Source: CAZQRP01 sp964596125
Lineage (GTDB): Bacteria; Chloroflexota; Dehalococcoidia; GIF9; UBA5629
DNA: 64,000 nt
Assembly (NCBI GenBank): GCA_964596125.1
Contig: CAZQRP010000004.1
Location: forward strand, 124,001 to 188,000
Reading direction: 5' to 3'
Every line of letters starts with the position of its first letter. Positions within the stretch are counted from its first letter, which is position 1. Made by a program: the position numbers and the translations under genes. Shown here piece after piece: positions 1 through 8,756 of the stretch. The notes beneath the pieces are model-generated. The model did not search any database. It saw only the letters and a list, made by a program, of their open reading frames with translations, and had not been told where the DNA came from.

Positions 1-341
1 CAATGTTTTCAACCTGGCTGTTATCAATCGCCGGACATGTGGTTATTGACCACTACAGGAAAACCAGTGGAAGGCAGACTATTTCTCTGGACGAGATAAA
101 TGAGATGGCATCGGAAAATATACCGCCGGATGAGGAAGCCGTCAGAAAGGATGAGCAGCGCAGGCTGCAGGCCTGTTTAGCAAGCCTCTCGAAACAGGAA
201 CAGGAAATTATCGCACTCAAGTTTGGAGCTGAGCTGACGAACCGTCAGATGGCAGGGATGCTCAGCCTCTCGGAGTCCAATGTCGGAACAATACTTTACC
301 GGGCCGTTCGCAAACTGAGAGACAGCTTTGGGAGAATGTAA
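1..341 (+). CDS. ECF-type RNA polymerase sigma factor, 3' part
   Basis: The gene enters from the left edge of the window, so only the last 112 or so residues are visible. The first visible residues (FSTWLLSIAGHVVIDHYRK) match the end of sigma region 2, where ECF factors have a WL..IA.N...D..R pattern. Residues 50-110 form region 4, with a helix-turn-helix (LTNRQMAGMLSLSESNVGT) that would bind the -35 element. The stop is two bases before the next gene, which is a membrane protein of anti-sigma type, so the two are probably co-transcribed and functionally paired. Identity as a sigma-70 family member is firm; the ECF subgroup is not resolved. Confidence 0.88.
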   Translation, partial: MFSTWLLSIAGHVVIDHYRKTSGRQTISLDEINEMASENIPPDEEAVRKDEQRRLQACLASLSKQEQEIIALKFGAELTNRQMAGMLSLSESNVGTILYRAVRKLRDSFGRM

Positions 342-343
342 AA

Positions 344-1210
344 ATGGAAAGACAGAATAACCTGGAAAAAGAGTTTTCCGAAAACATTGACAGAATGCTC
401 GGCGGCGAAGCAATAAATTTCAGCGCTGAAAGGGATAATGACTACCAGACGGCAATTGACTTCGCCCGCAAGATGGTCACGCTTCGTACTGCCCCCTCAC
501 CTTCGTTTAAAGTCCGACTTAATAATATCTTACGTTATAAAGCGAGCGAATTGGAAAGAAGACTGAAAGCAAAAAATACAGCGCGTAGCGACCGGTTCTG
601 GGAAGAGCTAATCCGATTGATACCACACCATCCGGCATTGAGAGCATTAACCGCCGTGCTCGTGGTCATTGTCGTAATAGGGAGTATAACGTGGGGAACG
701 GGTATCCTCAGAATTGCTGCACCAGCCTATGCACCAGCACAAGCACCAGCACAAGCACCGGCACCGGCATCGAAACCGTCCCCAGCTCCAGTTCCCGCAC
801 CACCACCAGCCGCAGAGAAAGACCTGCCTGTAAAGTCTAGTGCGCCCATTATTAAGAACACATATTCATACGGGGAAGTAATCGATATCGATCTAACGGT
901 TACAAATGTCTCATCTATGACTGTCGAATTAGCCCCGTATCCCCCGGGTATCGAGATAAAGCGGGCTACGCCTTACGAACCAGTGCGCACTATTCCAGCA
1001 GGTACGGAGGTGAAATTACTACGCCCCAATGAAGAAATACATTATGTCATGACCTGGGACCAAAAGGATGAGCAGGGGAAACAGGTACCTCATGGATATT
1101 ACTATGTCGAGCCGGGATATGCCCGTAGTGAAGATATATCAGCACTACTGGATTTTAACAAGACCATCAGGTTGCTCATTTTACCGCCGGGAGACAGTTC
1201 CAAAAAATGA
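344..1210 (+). CDS. Membrane anti-sigma-like protein with BsuPI-like domain
   Basis: A 288-residue protein that starts two bases after the sigma factor. Residues 1-99 are charged and should be cytoplasmic, one membrane helix spans about 101-123, an Ala/Pro-rich linker runs about 127-165, and the rest is an outer domain. The outer domain resembles the BsuPI/intracellular proteinase inhibitor fold: a YSYGEVIDIDLTVTN strand, then a Y.MTWD..D..G motif and a G.YYVEPGY ending. No zinc-binding HxxxCxxC anti-sigma motif is visible in the N-terminal part. The topology and position suggest it holds the sigma factor and senses something outside the membrane. That role is inferred; the membrane topology is seen directly. 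Confidence 0.7.
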   Translation: MERQNNLEKEFSENIDRMLGGEAINFSAERDNDYQTAIDFARKMVTLRTAPSPSFKVRLNNILRYKASELERRLKAKNTARSDRFWEELIRLIPHHPALRALTAVLVVIVVIGSITWGTGILRIAAPAYAPAQAPAQAPAPASKPSPAPVPAPPPAAEKDLPVKSSAPIIKNTYSYGEVIDIDLTVTNVSSMTVELAPYPPGIEIKRATPYEPVRTIPAGTEVKLLRPNEEIHYVMTWDQKDEQGKQVPHGYYYVEPGYARSEDISALLDFNKTIRLLILPPGDSSKK

Positions 1211-1281
1211 TCTTTACTGCCGAAGCCTTGAGCGTAATAGGTAGATAGCTGCCCCTACGCAAACATAAAGGAGGTTATGAA

Positions 1282-3027
1282 ATGATAATGCTGACAAAGC
1301 AAAATCCCAGATGCTATATTTCACTCGTAATTATACTGTTATCGACGTTAATACTTGTTTCCGGCTGTGGAGACGGACTCATCAGATCGGTCGATGACTG
1401 GAAGTACACTCCGGAACAGAGTAGAGACGGACTCGGGCATTTCCCGAAGATTGCGCCGGCACCGGCAGCAGCGCCAGCCCCTACAGCACCTTCACTGGAA
1501 CAGAATACAATAGGACTGTCGGCTGGCGGGGCCAAGGACATCAATAATTTCCGTGAAAATATCAAAAACAATTATCTACCACTGCCGACCGATATCACGT
1601 ATGAGGGACTTTTTTACGATTATTACTTCGATATCGGCGAACATGATGCGTGTAATAAATTGTTTTGCCCTTCATACAGCTTCGCTGTTACCGGAGATCC
1701 CTTCTCCGATAAGGAGGAATACTATCTTTCAGTTGGTCTGAACTCAGGAATGAAGGAAAGTGACTTTAGAAGGAAAAAGCTTAATTTAGTTATCGTGCTC
1801 GATATTTCAGGCTCTATGAGCTCTCCTTTCAATCGCTACTATTACGACCAGTTTGGAAATAAAATGGAAATCGATGTGAGGGGAGATGATGCACAAAAAA
1901 GCAAAATTGAAATCGCCACAAAATCAGTAGTATCGCTTCTTGGCCATCTCAACGCTGACGACCGCTTCGGTATGGTACTGTTTAATAACGATGCTTTCCT
2001 GGCCAAGCCGTTGAATCCGGTAGGTACTACCGATATGAACGCAATAAAAGACCACATTCTGGAGATATCAGCCAGAGGCGGCACAAAAATGTCCGCAGGA
2101 ATGAAAATGGGGACCGAATTATTCAGCGAATATTTAGACGTCAACCAGTCTGAATATGAGAACAGGATCATTTTCCTGACCGATGCAATGCCAAACCTGG
2201 GAGAAACGAGCGAACATGGTCTGCTCGGCATGACCAGGAGCAATGCCGGCAACAGGATTTACACTACCTTTATCGGCATCGGTGTAGATTTTAACACCGA
2301 ACTTATCGAGTATATCACCAAAATAAGAGGCGCCAATTACTATTCCGTTCACTCAGACAAGGAGTTTAAAGACCGGATGGATGGCGAATTCGACTATATG
2401 GTAACGCCGCTGGTGTTTAACCTGGAGTTGTGGCTTAACGCAGAAGGCTGGAAGATAGAAAAAGTATATGGCAGCCCTGAAGCAAACGAGGCAACGGGAG
2501 AGCTCATGAAAGTGAATACGCTGTTTCCATCAAAGAAGGAAAGCGGAGAAACCAGAGGGGGCCTGATACTATTGAAATTAAAGAAAATCTCACCACAAAA
2601 ATATCTGCAATTAGAAGTCAGGTACGAAGACCGTAACGGCAGGACTGATACAAGTAAAACGACCGTGGAAATGGACGAACAGACCACGAAGTTCTTTGCC
2701 AATAGCGGTATCAGGAAAGGAATTTTACTCTCTAGATATGCAGCTCTTCTAAAAAACTGGACCATCGATGAGGCAGAACATGCCCATTTCAGCAGACCGT
2801 GGGAGCCAAGCATCGACAGAGAACGGGGAATAATCATACCGCCTGCCGATTTTACCCTGGGTCGGTGGGAGCGCCAGTCACTTCCTCTCATGGTCTCGGA
2901 TAAGTACCGGCAATTATTCAGTGCATTTACCAGCTACTTTGACGAAGAAATGAAATCGATAGGTGATAGCACGCTCAGTCAGGAGCTTGACATTCTGCAC
3001 AAATTGAGCAGCTACAACGCCGGATAA
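1282..3027 (+). CDS. VWA-domain lipoprotein
   Basis: A 581-residue exported lipoprotein. The signal peptide ends in a lipobox (LVSGC, Cys29), followed by an Ala/Pro-rich spacer to about residue 70. The von Willebrand A domain starts near residue 167 with a complete MIDAS start, VLDISGSMS (Asp174, Ser176, Ser178), and later has an FLTDAMPN segment that supplies the conserved TD. The C-terminal 200 residues resemble the tail of VIT/VWA proteins. A strong AGGAGG lies just before the chosen ATG. It follows the sigma and anti-sigma-like genes in the same direction and may belong to that surface-stress unit. Metal-dependent protein binding is expected; the partner is unknown. Confidence 0.82.
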   Translation: MIMLTKQNPRCYISLVIILLSTLILVSGCGDGLIRSVDDWKYTPEQSRDGLGHFPKIAPAPAAAPAPTAPSLEQNTIGLSAGGAKDINNFRENIKNNYLPLPTDITYEGLFYDYYFDIGEHDACNKLFCPSYSFAVTGDPFSDKEEYYLSVGLNSGMKESDFRRKKLNLVIVLDISGSMSSPFNRYYYDQFGNKMEIDVRGDDAQKSKIEIATKSVVSLLGHLNADDRFGMVLFNNDAFLAKPLNPVGTTDMNAIKDHILEISARGGTKMSAGMKMGTELFSEYLDVNQSEYENRIIFLTDAMPNLGETSEHGLLGMTRSNAGNRIYTTFIGIGVDFNTELIEYITKIRGANYYSVHSDKEFKDRMDGEFDYMVTPLVFNLELWLNAEGWKIEKVYGSPEANEATGELMKVNTLFPSKKESGETRGGLILLKLKKISPQKYLQLEVRYEDRNGRTDTSKTTVEMDEQTTKFFANSGIRKGILLSRYAALLKNWTIDEAEHAHFSRPWEPSIDRERGIIIPPADFTLGRWERQSLPLMVSDKYRQLFSAFTSYFDEEMKSIGDSTLSQELDILHKLSSYNAG

Positions 3028-3063
3028 AACAAGATATCGCTGAAACAGATGGCACTATCACAC

Positions 3064-3109
3064 AGAAGTAAGGACTTTGACCAATCCCAACGTCATTGTC
3101 CTTACTTCT
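3064..3109 (+). terminator. Long inverted repeat after the VWA gene
   Basis: Two perfectly complementary 12-base arms (3064-3075, AGAAGTAAGGAC, and 3098-3109) enclose a 22-base loop, and an extra 3-bp GAC/GTC pairing is possible inside the loop. It lies 37 bases after the VWA stop codon. There is no T-run after it, so it may be a weak or factor-assisted terminator or an mRNA-protecting stem. Confidence 0.5.
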
Positions 3110-3156
3110 ACTCTGTTGATTGGGGTACCTGCGAACGACACTGAGCCCGGTACAGG

Positions 3157-3345
3157 CTACGCAACCTTTATCGGCTGGTCTTTTTTCTTTCTATCGCGTG
3201 CATAAAAGGATTCCAGGAGAGCTATTATTTCAACGTTATATTGCTGATATTCGTATGGCATTCGAAATAACCGATTATCTGTTTTTCCTGCTTCTATAAC
3301 CTGTGGTATGATGCTACAGTACTTATAAACCTCATTGACATCCAC
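3157..3345 (-). CDS. Small hypothetical ORF, possibly a gene remnant
   Basis: A 62-codon frame beginning with GTG; the same frame stays open about 20 codons further upstream with no better start. The predicted peptide is hydrophilic and looks coding-like (residues such as YKYCSIIPQVIEAGK, then a basic KKKDQP tail), but I do not recognise it and no ribosome site is visible. It sits in a 430-base interval between the VWA gene and a broken MFS gene, so it is more likely the stump of a decayed gene than an intact one. Confidence 0.2.
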   Translation of the reverse strand: MDVNEVYKYCSIIPQVIEAGKTDNRLFRMPYEYQQYNVEIIALLESFYARDRKKKDQPIKVA

Positions 3346-3459
3346 GCGCCAGTACGTAGTACTATTTACCGGATGTATATCAGGAATCCCCAGAAATACT
3401 CAAAATTGAAGTGCCCGCTTTTACCTAGTATATGACGTATTGTCCGGCTGGATTACAGT

Positions 3460-4284
3460 ATGACAAATGTAAAAGAAAATAATTACAAGTGGTTGGCGCT
3501 GGTGACTGTATCTATGGGTACATTTATGGGAACACTGGATGCCAGCATAATAAATGTTTCTTTTCCAAGACTCACCGAGATATTTGATACAGACTCATCT
3601 GTCGTATTATGGATATCTGTTGCCTATCTTCTTGCCAGCGTAGGTCTTATGCTCTCGTTCGGCAAGTTAGGGGATATAACCGGCAGAAAACGCATTTATA
3701 CACTTGGCTTCACCATATTTACAGTAGGTCTTATATTATGTTCTCTATCTCAGAGCATTATCCAGTTAATAGCATTTCGAGCAGTTCAGGGAATCGGTGC
3801 TGCCATGATCGTGAGTCTCAGTGCAGCCATAATCACCGTTACATTTCCGAATCAAGAGCGGGGCAAGGCATTAGGAATATTGGGAGCCGTCGTCTCTGCA
3901 GGATTACTTACCGGACCTCCTCTAGGCGGCTTTCTGCTGGATGCTTTTGGCTGGCAATCTCTCTTTTATACCAGAGTCCCTGTTAGTATAGCTGGACTCA
4001 CCATGGCTGGTGTAATTTTAAAGGAGCAGACGGAACGCAATACTCACTTCAAATTTGACCTGTGGGGTACAGTGACCCTCTTCGGCAGTCTTACATCGTT
4101 GCTTCTATTAGTTAATCTTGGCGTCAAGTCGGAATTCATGTCGTTAACAGTCAGCCTTTTGAGCATCTGTACTATAGTATTGCTAATTATGTTTATACTG
4201 ATTGAAAGATGTTACTCAATAAGTGGGCATAATGCGAGGCAGTATATGGAAATACAGAGAAGCGGGCCGAGGTTGACAGCTTAA
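3460..4284 (+). pseudogene. Truncated MFS drug-efflux transporter (DHA2/EmrB type)
   Basis: The first 250 residues are a good match to 14-helix DHA2/EmrB proton-driven multidrug exporters: the TLDASIINVSFP motif in helix 1, the GKLGDITGRKRIY loop between helices 2 and 3, and the GAVVSAGLLTGPPLGG motif C region of antiporters. Normal members are about 450-500 residues; this one stops at 274, and its last 25 residues do not fit the family. The frame runs into sequence that looks like the start of a transposase, so the gene was probably interrupted by an insertion that has since decayed. Seven or so helices remain, so function is unlikely. Confidence 0.75.
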
Positions 4285-4345
4285 GACATCGGAGCAGGAA
4301 AAAGGCAAGATTCTAGACGAATTCACATAGGTTAGTGGTTGTCAT
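4228..4345 (+). pseudogene. Relic of a transposase N-terminus
   Basis: Reading across two frames with one shift and one stop gives ARQYMEIQR, then EQEKGKILDEFT, stop, VSGCH. This is the pattern of the N-terminal region of integrase-core transposases, which commonly read ..EKGKILDEFTKVTGYHRK... Only about 40 residues can be traced, no terminal repeats are evident, and the reading frame is broken. It follows directly on the truncated MFS gene and explains the truncation. Confidence 0.45.
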
Positions 4346-4586
4346 TGATAAGCGGCTACATCCATTTCTGCCGGACTTGTTCTCAAATCACTATAGTTCA
4401 ATACCTTCCGAACGAGCAGTGAACTTTTAAAGGGCCTGGAGTACGTTTACAGTACTACCCGACGTCATTTGTAAACAATGCTCTACCGGGTCCTTGCTGC
4501 ATAGCTTCCTTATAAGTCAATAAATTACATCCTCAGACTATTCTTCTACTACTTTACCGCTTGCATACAGTATGACCCTGGTCTTA
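4346..4586. other. Non-coding interval after the transposase relic
   Basis: No gene, RNA or clear terminator was found here. The transposase similarity fades out after 4345. The interval lies between the relic and the 3' end of the minus-strand molybdenum hydroxylase operon. Confidence 0.5.
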
Positions 4587-5057
4587 TCAGTTTTGCATTT
4601 TTGACGCTGCAGCAAGTATTGCTTCTACAATCTTCACATAGCCGGTACATCGACAAATGTTGCCTTCAATAGCTTTTCTCACTTCTTCTTCAGTCGGTTT
4701 TGGGTTCACGTCCAGCAGAGCTTTAGCAGATATTATCATCCCCGGCGTGCAGAATCCACACTGAATTGCCCCTTTCTCAACAAAAGCCTCTTGTACTGGA
4801 TGTAATTTGCCGTCCACTACCAGCCCTTCGATAGTAGTTATCTCTTTACCCTGAGCTTCGACGGCCAGTAATAAACAAGAACTGGCCGGTTTTCCATCTA
4901 AAAGGACAGTACATGTACCGCAATTGCCCTCGTCGCAGCTTCTCTTTGTTCCGGTTAATTCGAGGTCGTCTCTCAGTACCTCAAGTAGCGTTCTGTGATC
5001 ATATATGTCTATTTCGTAAAGTTCGCCATTTACCTTTAACTCTATTTTTCTTTTCAA
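4587..5057 (-). CDS. Molybdenum hydroxylase [2Fe-2S] subunit (CoxS/HcrC type)
   Basis: The small iron-sulfur subunit of a xanthine dehydrogenase-family enzyme. The N-terminal plant-type cluster motif is CDEGNCGTC followed by SSC, and the C-terminal alpha-helical cluster has QCGFCTPGM and NICRCTGY. It passes electrons from the molybdenum site to the FAD subunit. I chose the TTG at 5057 because a GGAGGT lies about 5 bases before it; an upstream TTG at 5075 would add six residues but has no ribosome site. At about 156 residues it has the normal family length. It is the last gene of a three-gene operon with the FAD and molybdopterin subunits. Confidence 0.92.
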   Translation of the reverse strand: MKRKIELKVNGELYEIDIYDHRTLLEVLRDDLELTGTKRSCDEGNCGTCTVLLDGKPASSCLLLAVEAQGKEITTIEGLVVDGKLHPVQEAFVEKGAIQCGFCTPGMIISAKALLDVNPKPTEEEVRKAIEGNICRCTGYVKIVEAILAAASKMQN

Positions 5058-5071
5058 AGGGATACCTCCAA

Positions 5072-5959
5072 TCAAGATTTAGCAGCTCGTGCCTTCTCCC
5101 AGGCCTGGCTTATTGCCCGCCGGGTCAGGACGCTCACCATTTCACTCCGGTAGTCGGCGGAGCTGCGAATGTCGGATATCGGCCTGGCGGTCTCTGCTGC
5201 GGCCTGTGCCGCCCGGCCAATCAACGTTTCATCAAAGCTTTTTCCCTTTATGATGCTTTCCGCACTGCCGGCTCTCACCGGTGTCGGGGCAACAGCGCCA
5301 AGGGCTATGCATATATCCTGGCATACTCCTTTGGCAGAATCCAAAGTGACCATTGCTGCTACCCCTACTATGGCAAGGTCCAGGGCCCGACGCAAGGTAT
5401 GCTTGATATATACTCCTCCACTGTTGACGGCGGGAGTGGACACCTGTATCTCCGCCAATAGCTCGCCATCATCGAGCACGGTTTCTTCCGGTCCAACGAA
5501 GAATTCAGTCAGCGGAATAATCCGTTCCCCCTTTGCATTAACCAGCTTCAGCTTTGCCCCCAGGGCCAGCAAAGGAGGAGCAGTATCTGCAGAGGGGACG
5601 GCATTGCACAGGTTCCCTCCTATCGTAGCGAGAGTTCGGATCTGCGGTGATGCCATCTGGTCGATTGCCTGTGCGAGAATATCGCATTGTTCTCTTATTA
5701 GCGGAGATATCTGCACGGCATGAAGAGTTGCCAAGGCACCGATTTTTATACCGCCAGTACCATCCCGCTCAATGTAGTCCAGATGAGGAATCTGTTTTAC
5801 TCTTATCAGATACCGGGGCTTTATTTCCCTGTCTTTCATCTTTACAAGGAGATCAGTGCCTCCCGCAATAACTCTTGCCTGCTCCTTGTACTTTGTAAGT
5901 AAAGAGCATGCCTCCTGTAGTGTTCCAGGTTCAAGACATTCAAATTTTGGCAGCTGCAT
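5072..5959 (-). CDS. Molybdenum hydroxylase FAD subunit (CoxM/HcrB type)
   Basis: The medium, flavin-binding subunit, 295 residues. The two FAD-pyrophosphate loops of the family are present: VIAGGTDLLVKMK near residue 34 and TIGGNLCNAVPSAD near residue 112. The C-terminal CO-dehydrogenase flavoprotein domain (SVLTRRAISQAW) is complete. A GGAGGG precedes the ATG, and the start overlaps the end of the large subunit gene by 20 bases, so translation is coupled. I do not see the extra [4Fe-4S] insertion that marks 4-hydroxybenzoyl-CoA reductase beta subunits, so an ordinary hydroxylase direction or an unusual substrate is open. Confidence 0.9.
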   Translation of the reverse strand: MQLPKFECLEPGTLQEACSLLTKYKEQARVIAGGTDLLVKMKDREIKPRYLIRVKQIPHLDYIERDGTGGIKIGALATLHAVQISPLIREQCDILAQAIDQMASPQIRTLATIGGNLCNAVPSADTAPPLLALGAKLKLVNAKGERIIPLTEFFVGPEETVLDDGELLAEIQVSTPAVNSGGVYIKHTLRRALDLAIVGVAAMVTLDSAKGVCQDICIALGAVAPTPVRAGSAESIIKGKSFDETLIGRAAQAAAETARPISDIRSSADYRSEMVSVLTRRAISQAWEKARAAKS

Positions 5960-8240
5960 TGTCTTGCCCTCCTTCTTCTTTCAGAGCTTTAAGTATCTTC
6001 TGTGGCGTTATAGGAAAGTCTTTCACCCACACACCAGTAGCATTATGTATAGCGTTGGCTATAGCTCCATAGCCAGAAACGATAAAGCCCTCTCCAATCT
6101 CTTTGGCACCGAATGGACCGCCAGGTTCATTGGTAATGATGTGAATGGTCTCCATATTCGGCGAGTCAAGTGCAGTAGGCATCTTATAATTGGCAAACGA
6201 GGGATTAAGTACACTTCCTTTTTCAAAGTGGAGTTCTTCATATAATACCTCACCCTGAGCATTAGATACCGAGCCCTCGACCTGACCGGTAGCTGATAAA
6301 ACGTTCAGAGGAAAGCCACAGTCATCTCCAAGCGTCATATTGAGTAGCTTCACCTGCCCGGTTTCCATATCCACCTCAACTTCGGCTACCTGGGCAGAGA
6401 AGCTGTAACCACCTGAAATATTCCCGTAAAAAGAGCGCCTCGGGTCCGGCCATTCGACGTTTGATGGATAGTAACTTGCTTTACCGATAATAATTCCTTT
6501 GACCGCAGAAACCTGTACTTGCCTGACTACATCGTAATAGGACAGCTTCTTCTCAGGGGACTTTTTCGAACACACCTGGTGGTCTTTGAATTCCATATCA
6601 TCAACCTCTGTCTCCAGTTTTGGAGCAATCCCTTCTGCAAGCTGCCTTCTTACATCCTCCGCTGCCAGTTTAACCGCATTCCCCGCATACCAGGTAGTAG
6701 TACTGCCAACTGCGCCTGGTGTATAGGGACAATTTTCGGTGTCTCCGGCTACAACCGTTACTTCATCCAAACTTATTCCCAGGACTTCAGCTACAATCTG
6801 GCCTAAAATCGTGTTACAGCCTTGTCCCATATCCGCTGCACCGGTGAACAAGATGACTCCACCATCGGCATTAACTTTTATTATCGCTCCGGCGTCACTC
6901 AGAGAAGAATCCCTAATCCCACTGGGAAATCCACCACAGCCTATACCAATCCCGTAACCTTTCCCCCGATTTCTCTTTTCCTTCCAGCCGGCTTTTTGGG
7001 TGGCTTGCTCAATAGCTTCAGTAAATCCACAACTATTTATTCTGAATCCGTTAACAGTTACATCGCCCGAATGAAGCGCATTATGCAATCTTATTTCTAC
7101 CGGGTCTATATTCAGTGCTTCAGCAATCATATCCAGTTGGCACTCGATAGCAAAATGGACCTGTGATTGACCATGCCCTCTTTTCGGCCCGCTCTGGCTC
7201 ACATTTGTGTAAGCCCGGTACACATCCATTTTAAAATTGGGTATCCGGTAGGGAAGCATATGGGCCAGTCCATGATTGTAAGATGTTATCGCTCCTGCAC
7301 CAATGTAAGCTCCACTTTCTACTTCCAACCTGCTGCTCTGTGCCACTATAGTGCCATCCTTTTTAACTCCGGTCTTGAGGTCAAGGACAACAGGGACACG
7401 GTGTAATCCACAGCTAATTTGCTCTTTCATCGTATACACGATTTTTACCGGCCGTCTACATTTTTTTGCTAGAAGAGCACCGGCAAGGTGAAGATCCTGT
7501 ACCTGGTTTTTACCACCGAATCCTCCACCCATATGACCCTTGATAATTCGTACTTTACCCTCCGTCGTACCAAGTGCGCGGGCTAACTCACGCCTGAGCC
7601 GAAACGGTATCTGGACACCGGTCCACAGAGTATATTTGTCTGATGCTTCCCAGAGGGCTACACATACATAAGGTTCAAGAAAGCCATGTATTACAGGACA
7701 AGTATAGAACCGGTCCTCGCGTACATAGTCCGATTCCTCGAATCCCTTCTCCACATCCCCAAAGTTCCAGTGACGCTCAATGCAGATATTACGCTCAGCA
7801 TCGTCATGGACCAGGGGAGCACCCTCTTTAGTAGCTTCCTCAAAACTGAAGACGGCCGGTAGCTGCTCATACTCTACAGATATTAAATCCAAAGCTTCTA
7901 GAGCTGTATCTTCATCGACTGCAGCTACTGCCGCCACCGTTTCCCCTATATAGCGTACCTTATCGCTGGCTATAGCTGGTCTATCCCTAGAACTCGTAAT
8001 TCCGCCAATCGCTATACCAAGTGTATCTTTGCCTGTTATCACAGCTTTTACCCCAGGCATTTGCTCTGCTTTGCTAGAGTCAATACTCTTGATAATAGCA
8101 TGGGGATATGGACTTCGAAGCAGCTTGCCGTACAGCATTCGAGGCAGCGTTATATCTGTAACATACTTAAGTTCACCGGTAGCTTTTTCCATAGCTTCTA
8201 TTCTAGGGAAACCTTTACCTACGACTGAATACTCGTTCAT
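5940..8240 (-). CDS. Molybdenum hydroxylase large subunit (xanthine dehydrogenase family)
   Basis: The molybdopterin-cytosine-dinucleotide-binding catalytic subunit, about 766 residues. The N-terminal a/b hammerhead domain is followed by the GHMGGGFGGKN loop and, near the C-terminus, by GAKEIGEG, which carries the catalytic glutamate. The family loop that usually reads AFRGFG or AYRGAG is GPKRGHG here, so the residues lining the substrate pocket differ from CO dehydrogenase and typical xanthine dehydrogenases. An ATG five codons upstream (8255) is possible, but the chosen ATG has GAGG upstream. It leads the operon for the FAD and [2Fe-2S] subunits. Likely action: hydroxylation or reductive dehydroxylation of an aromatic or heterocyclic compound in the cytoplasm. 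Confidence 0.9.
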   Translation of the reverse strand: MNEYSVVGKGFPRIEAMEKATGELKYVTDITLPRMLYGKLLRSPYPHAIIKSIDSSKAEQMPGVKAVITGKDTLGIAIGGITSSRDRPAIASDKVRYIGETVAAVAAVDEDTALEALDLISVEYEQLPAVFSFEEATKEGAPLVHDDAERNICIERHWNFGDVEKGFEESDYVREDRFYTCPVIHGFLEPYVCVALWEASDKYTLWTGVQIPFRLRRELARALGTTEGKVRIIKGHMGGGFGGKNQVQDLHLAGALLAKKCRRPVKIVYTMKEQISCGLHRVPVVLDLKTGVKKDGTIVAQSSRLEVESGAYIGAGAITSYNHGLAHMLPYRIPNFKMDVYRAYTNVSQSGPKRGHGQSQVHFAIECQLDMIAEALNIDPVEIRLHNALHSGDVTVNGFRINSCGFTEAIEQATQKAGWKEKRNRGKGYGIGIGCGGFPSGIRDSSLSDAGAIIKVNADGGVILFTGAADMGQGCNTILGQIVAEVLGISLDEVTVVAGDTENCPYTPGAVGSTTTWYAGNAVKLAAEDVRRQLAEGIAPKLETEVDDMEFKDHQVCSKKSPEKKLSYYDVVRQVQVSAVKGIIIGKASYYPSNVEWPDPRRSFYGNISGGYSFSAQVAEVEVDMETGQVKLLNMTLGDDCGFPLNVLSATGQVEGSVSNAQGEVLYEELHFEKGSVLNPSFANYKMPTALDSPNMETIHIITNEPGGPFGAKEIGEGFIVSGYGAIANAIHNATGVWVKDFPITPQKILKALKEEGGQDNAAAKI

Positions 8241-8255
8241 TTTCTCACGCCTCAT

Positions 8256-8756
8256 CTTTATTGGTTATTTTCCAGACTATAATCTCACTCTTATGCATAA
8301 AAAGAATAAGCTTCGACCTCTATGATATCTCTCGACTATAGTATCTGTTGACTCATTAGCTCCTTACCTCTATGTTAACACTTGGCAATGTTTGGCAGGC
8401 AATGGAAATACGTTAACGTAATAAGGAGAAAAATTAACCTAATAGCATAAGCATATGCAGTAGATTGCACTGGTCTATTAGATTAGTACCGGACTTACTA
8501 TTTCCCTTTGTTTTTTCTTCGCTACACGAGGCTATAATCATACAACTTTTGATAGTATTTGTAAATACACTATTTTATATTGACACCGAGCTTTGCTTAC
8601 CACAGAAATTTATTATTTCATTCAATATACGAATTGTCATTTTTACAGAATTATTAAGCACTATTATGATCAGGTATTCTTTTATAATACTTTGATCATT
8701 ATATTTAATAACCTGTGCAGAAATGATACTATAAATCCGGGAAAAAGGAGGTACCT
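8256..8756. other. AT-rich divergent intergenic region
   Basis: A 500-base, strongly AT-rich spacer between the molybdenum hydroxylase operon (minus) and the hydrolase-AOR pair (plus). It must hold both promoters. No gene is supported; a 76-codon frame at 8465-8695 is low-complexity and hydrophobic, with no ribosome site. The only clear structure is the inverted repeat at 8667-8698. Confidence 0.6.
8667..8698. promoter_or_regulatory. Inverted repeat, candidate operator
   Basis: Arms TGATCAGGTATT (8667-8678) and AATACTTTGATCA (8686-8698) are near-complementary around a 7-base AT spacer. The site ends 58 bases before the start of the alpha/beta hydrolase gene, in a position suited to a dimeric regulator. 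No regulator gene is adjacent. Confidence 0.35.

Noticed and set aside
8465..8695. 76-codon plus-strand frame in the AT-rich spacer
   Set aside because: Low-complexity hydrophobic translation, no ribosome site, and composition explained by AT richness.
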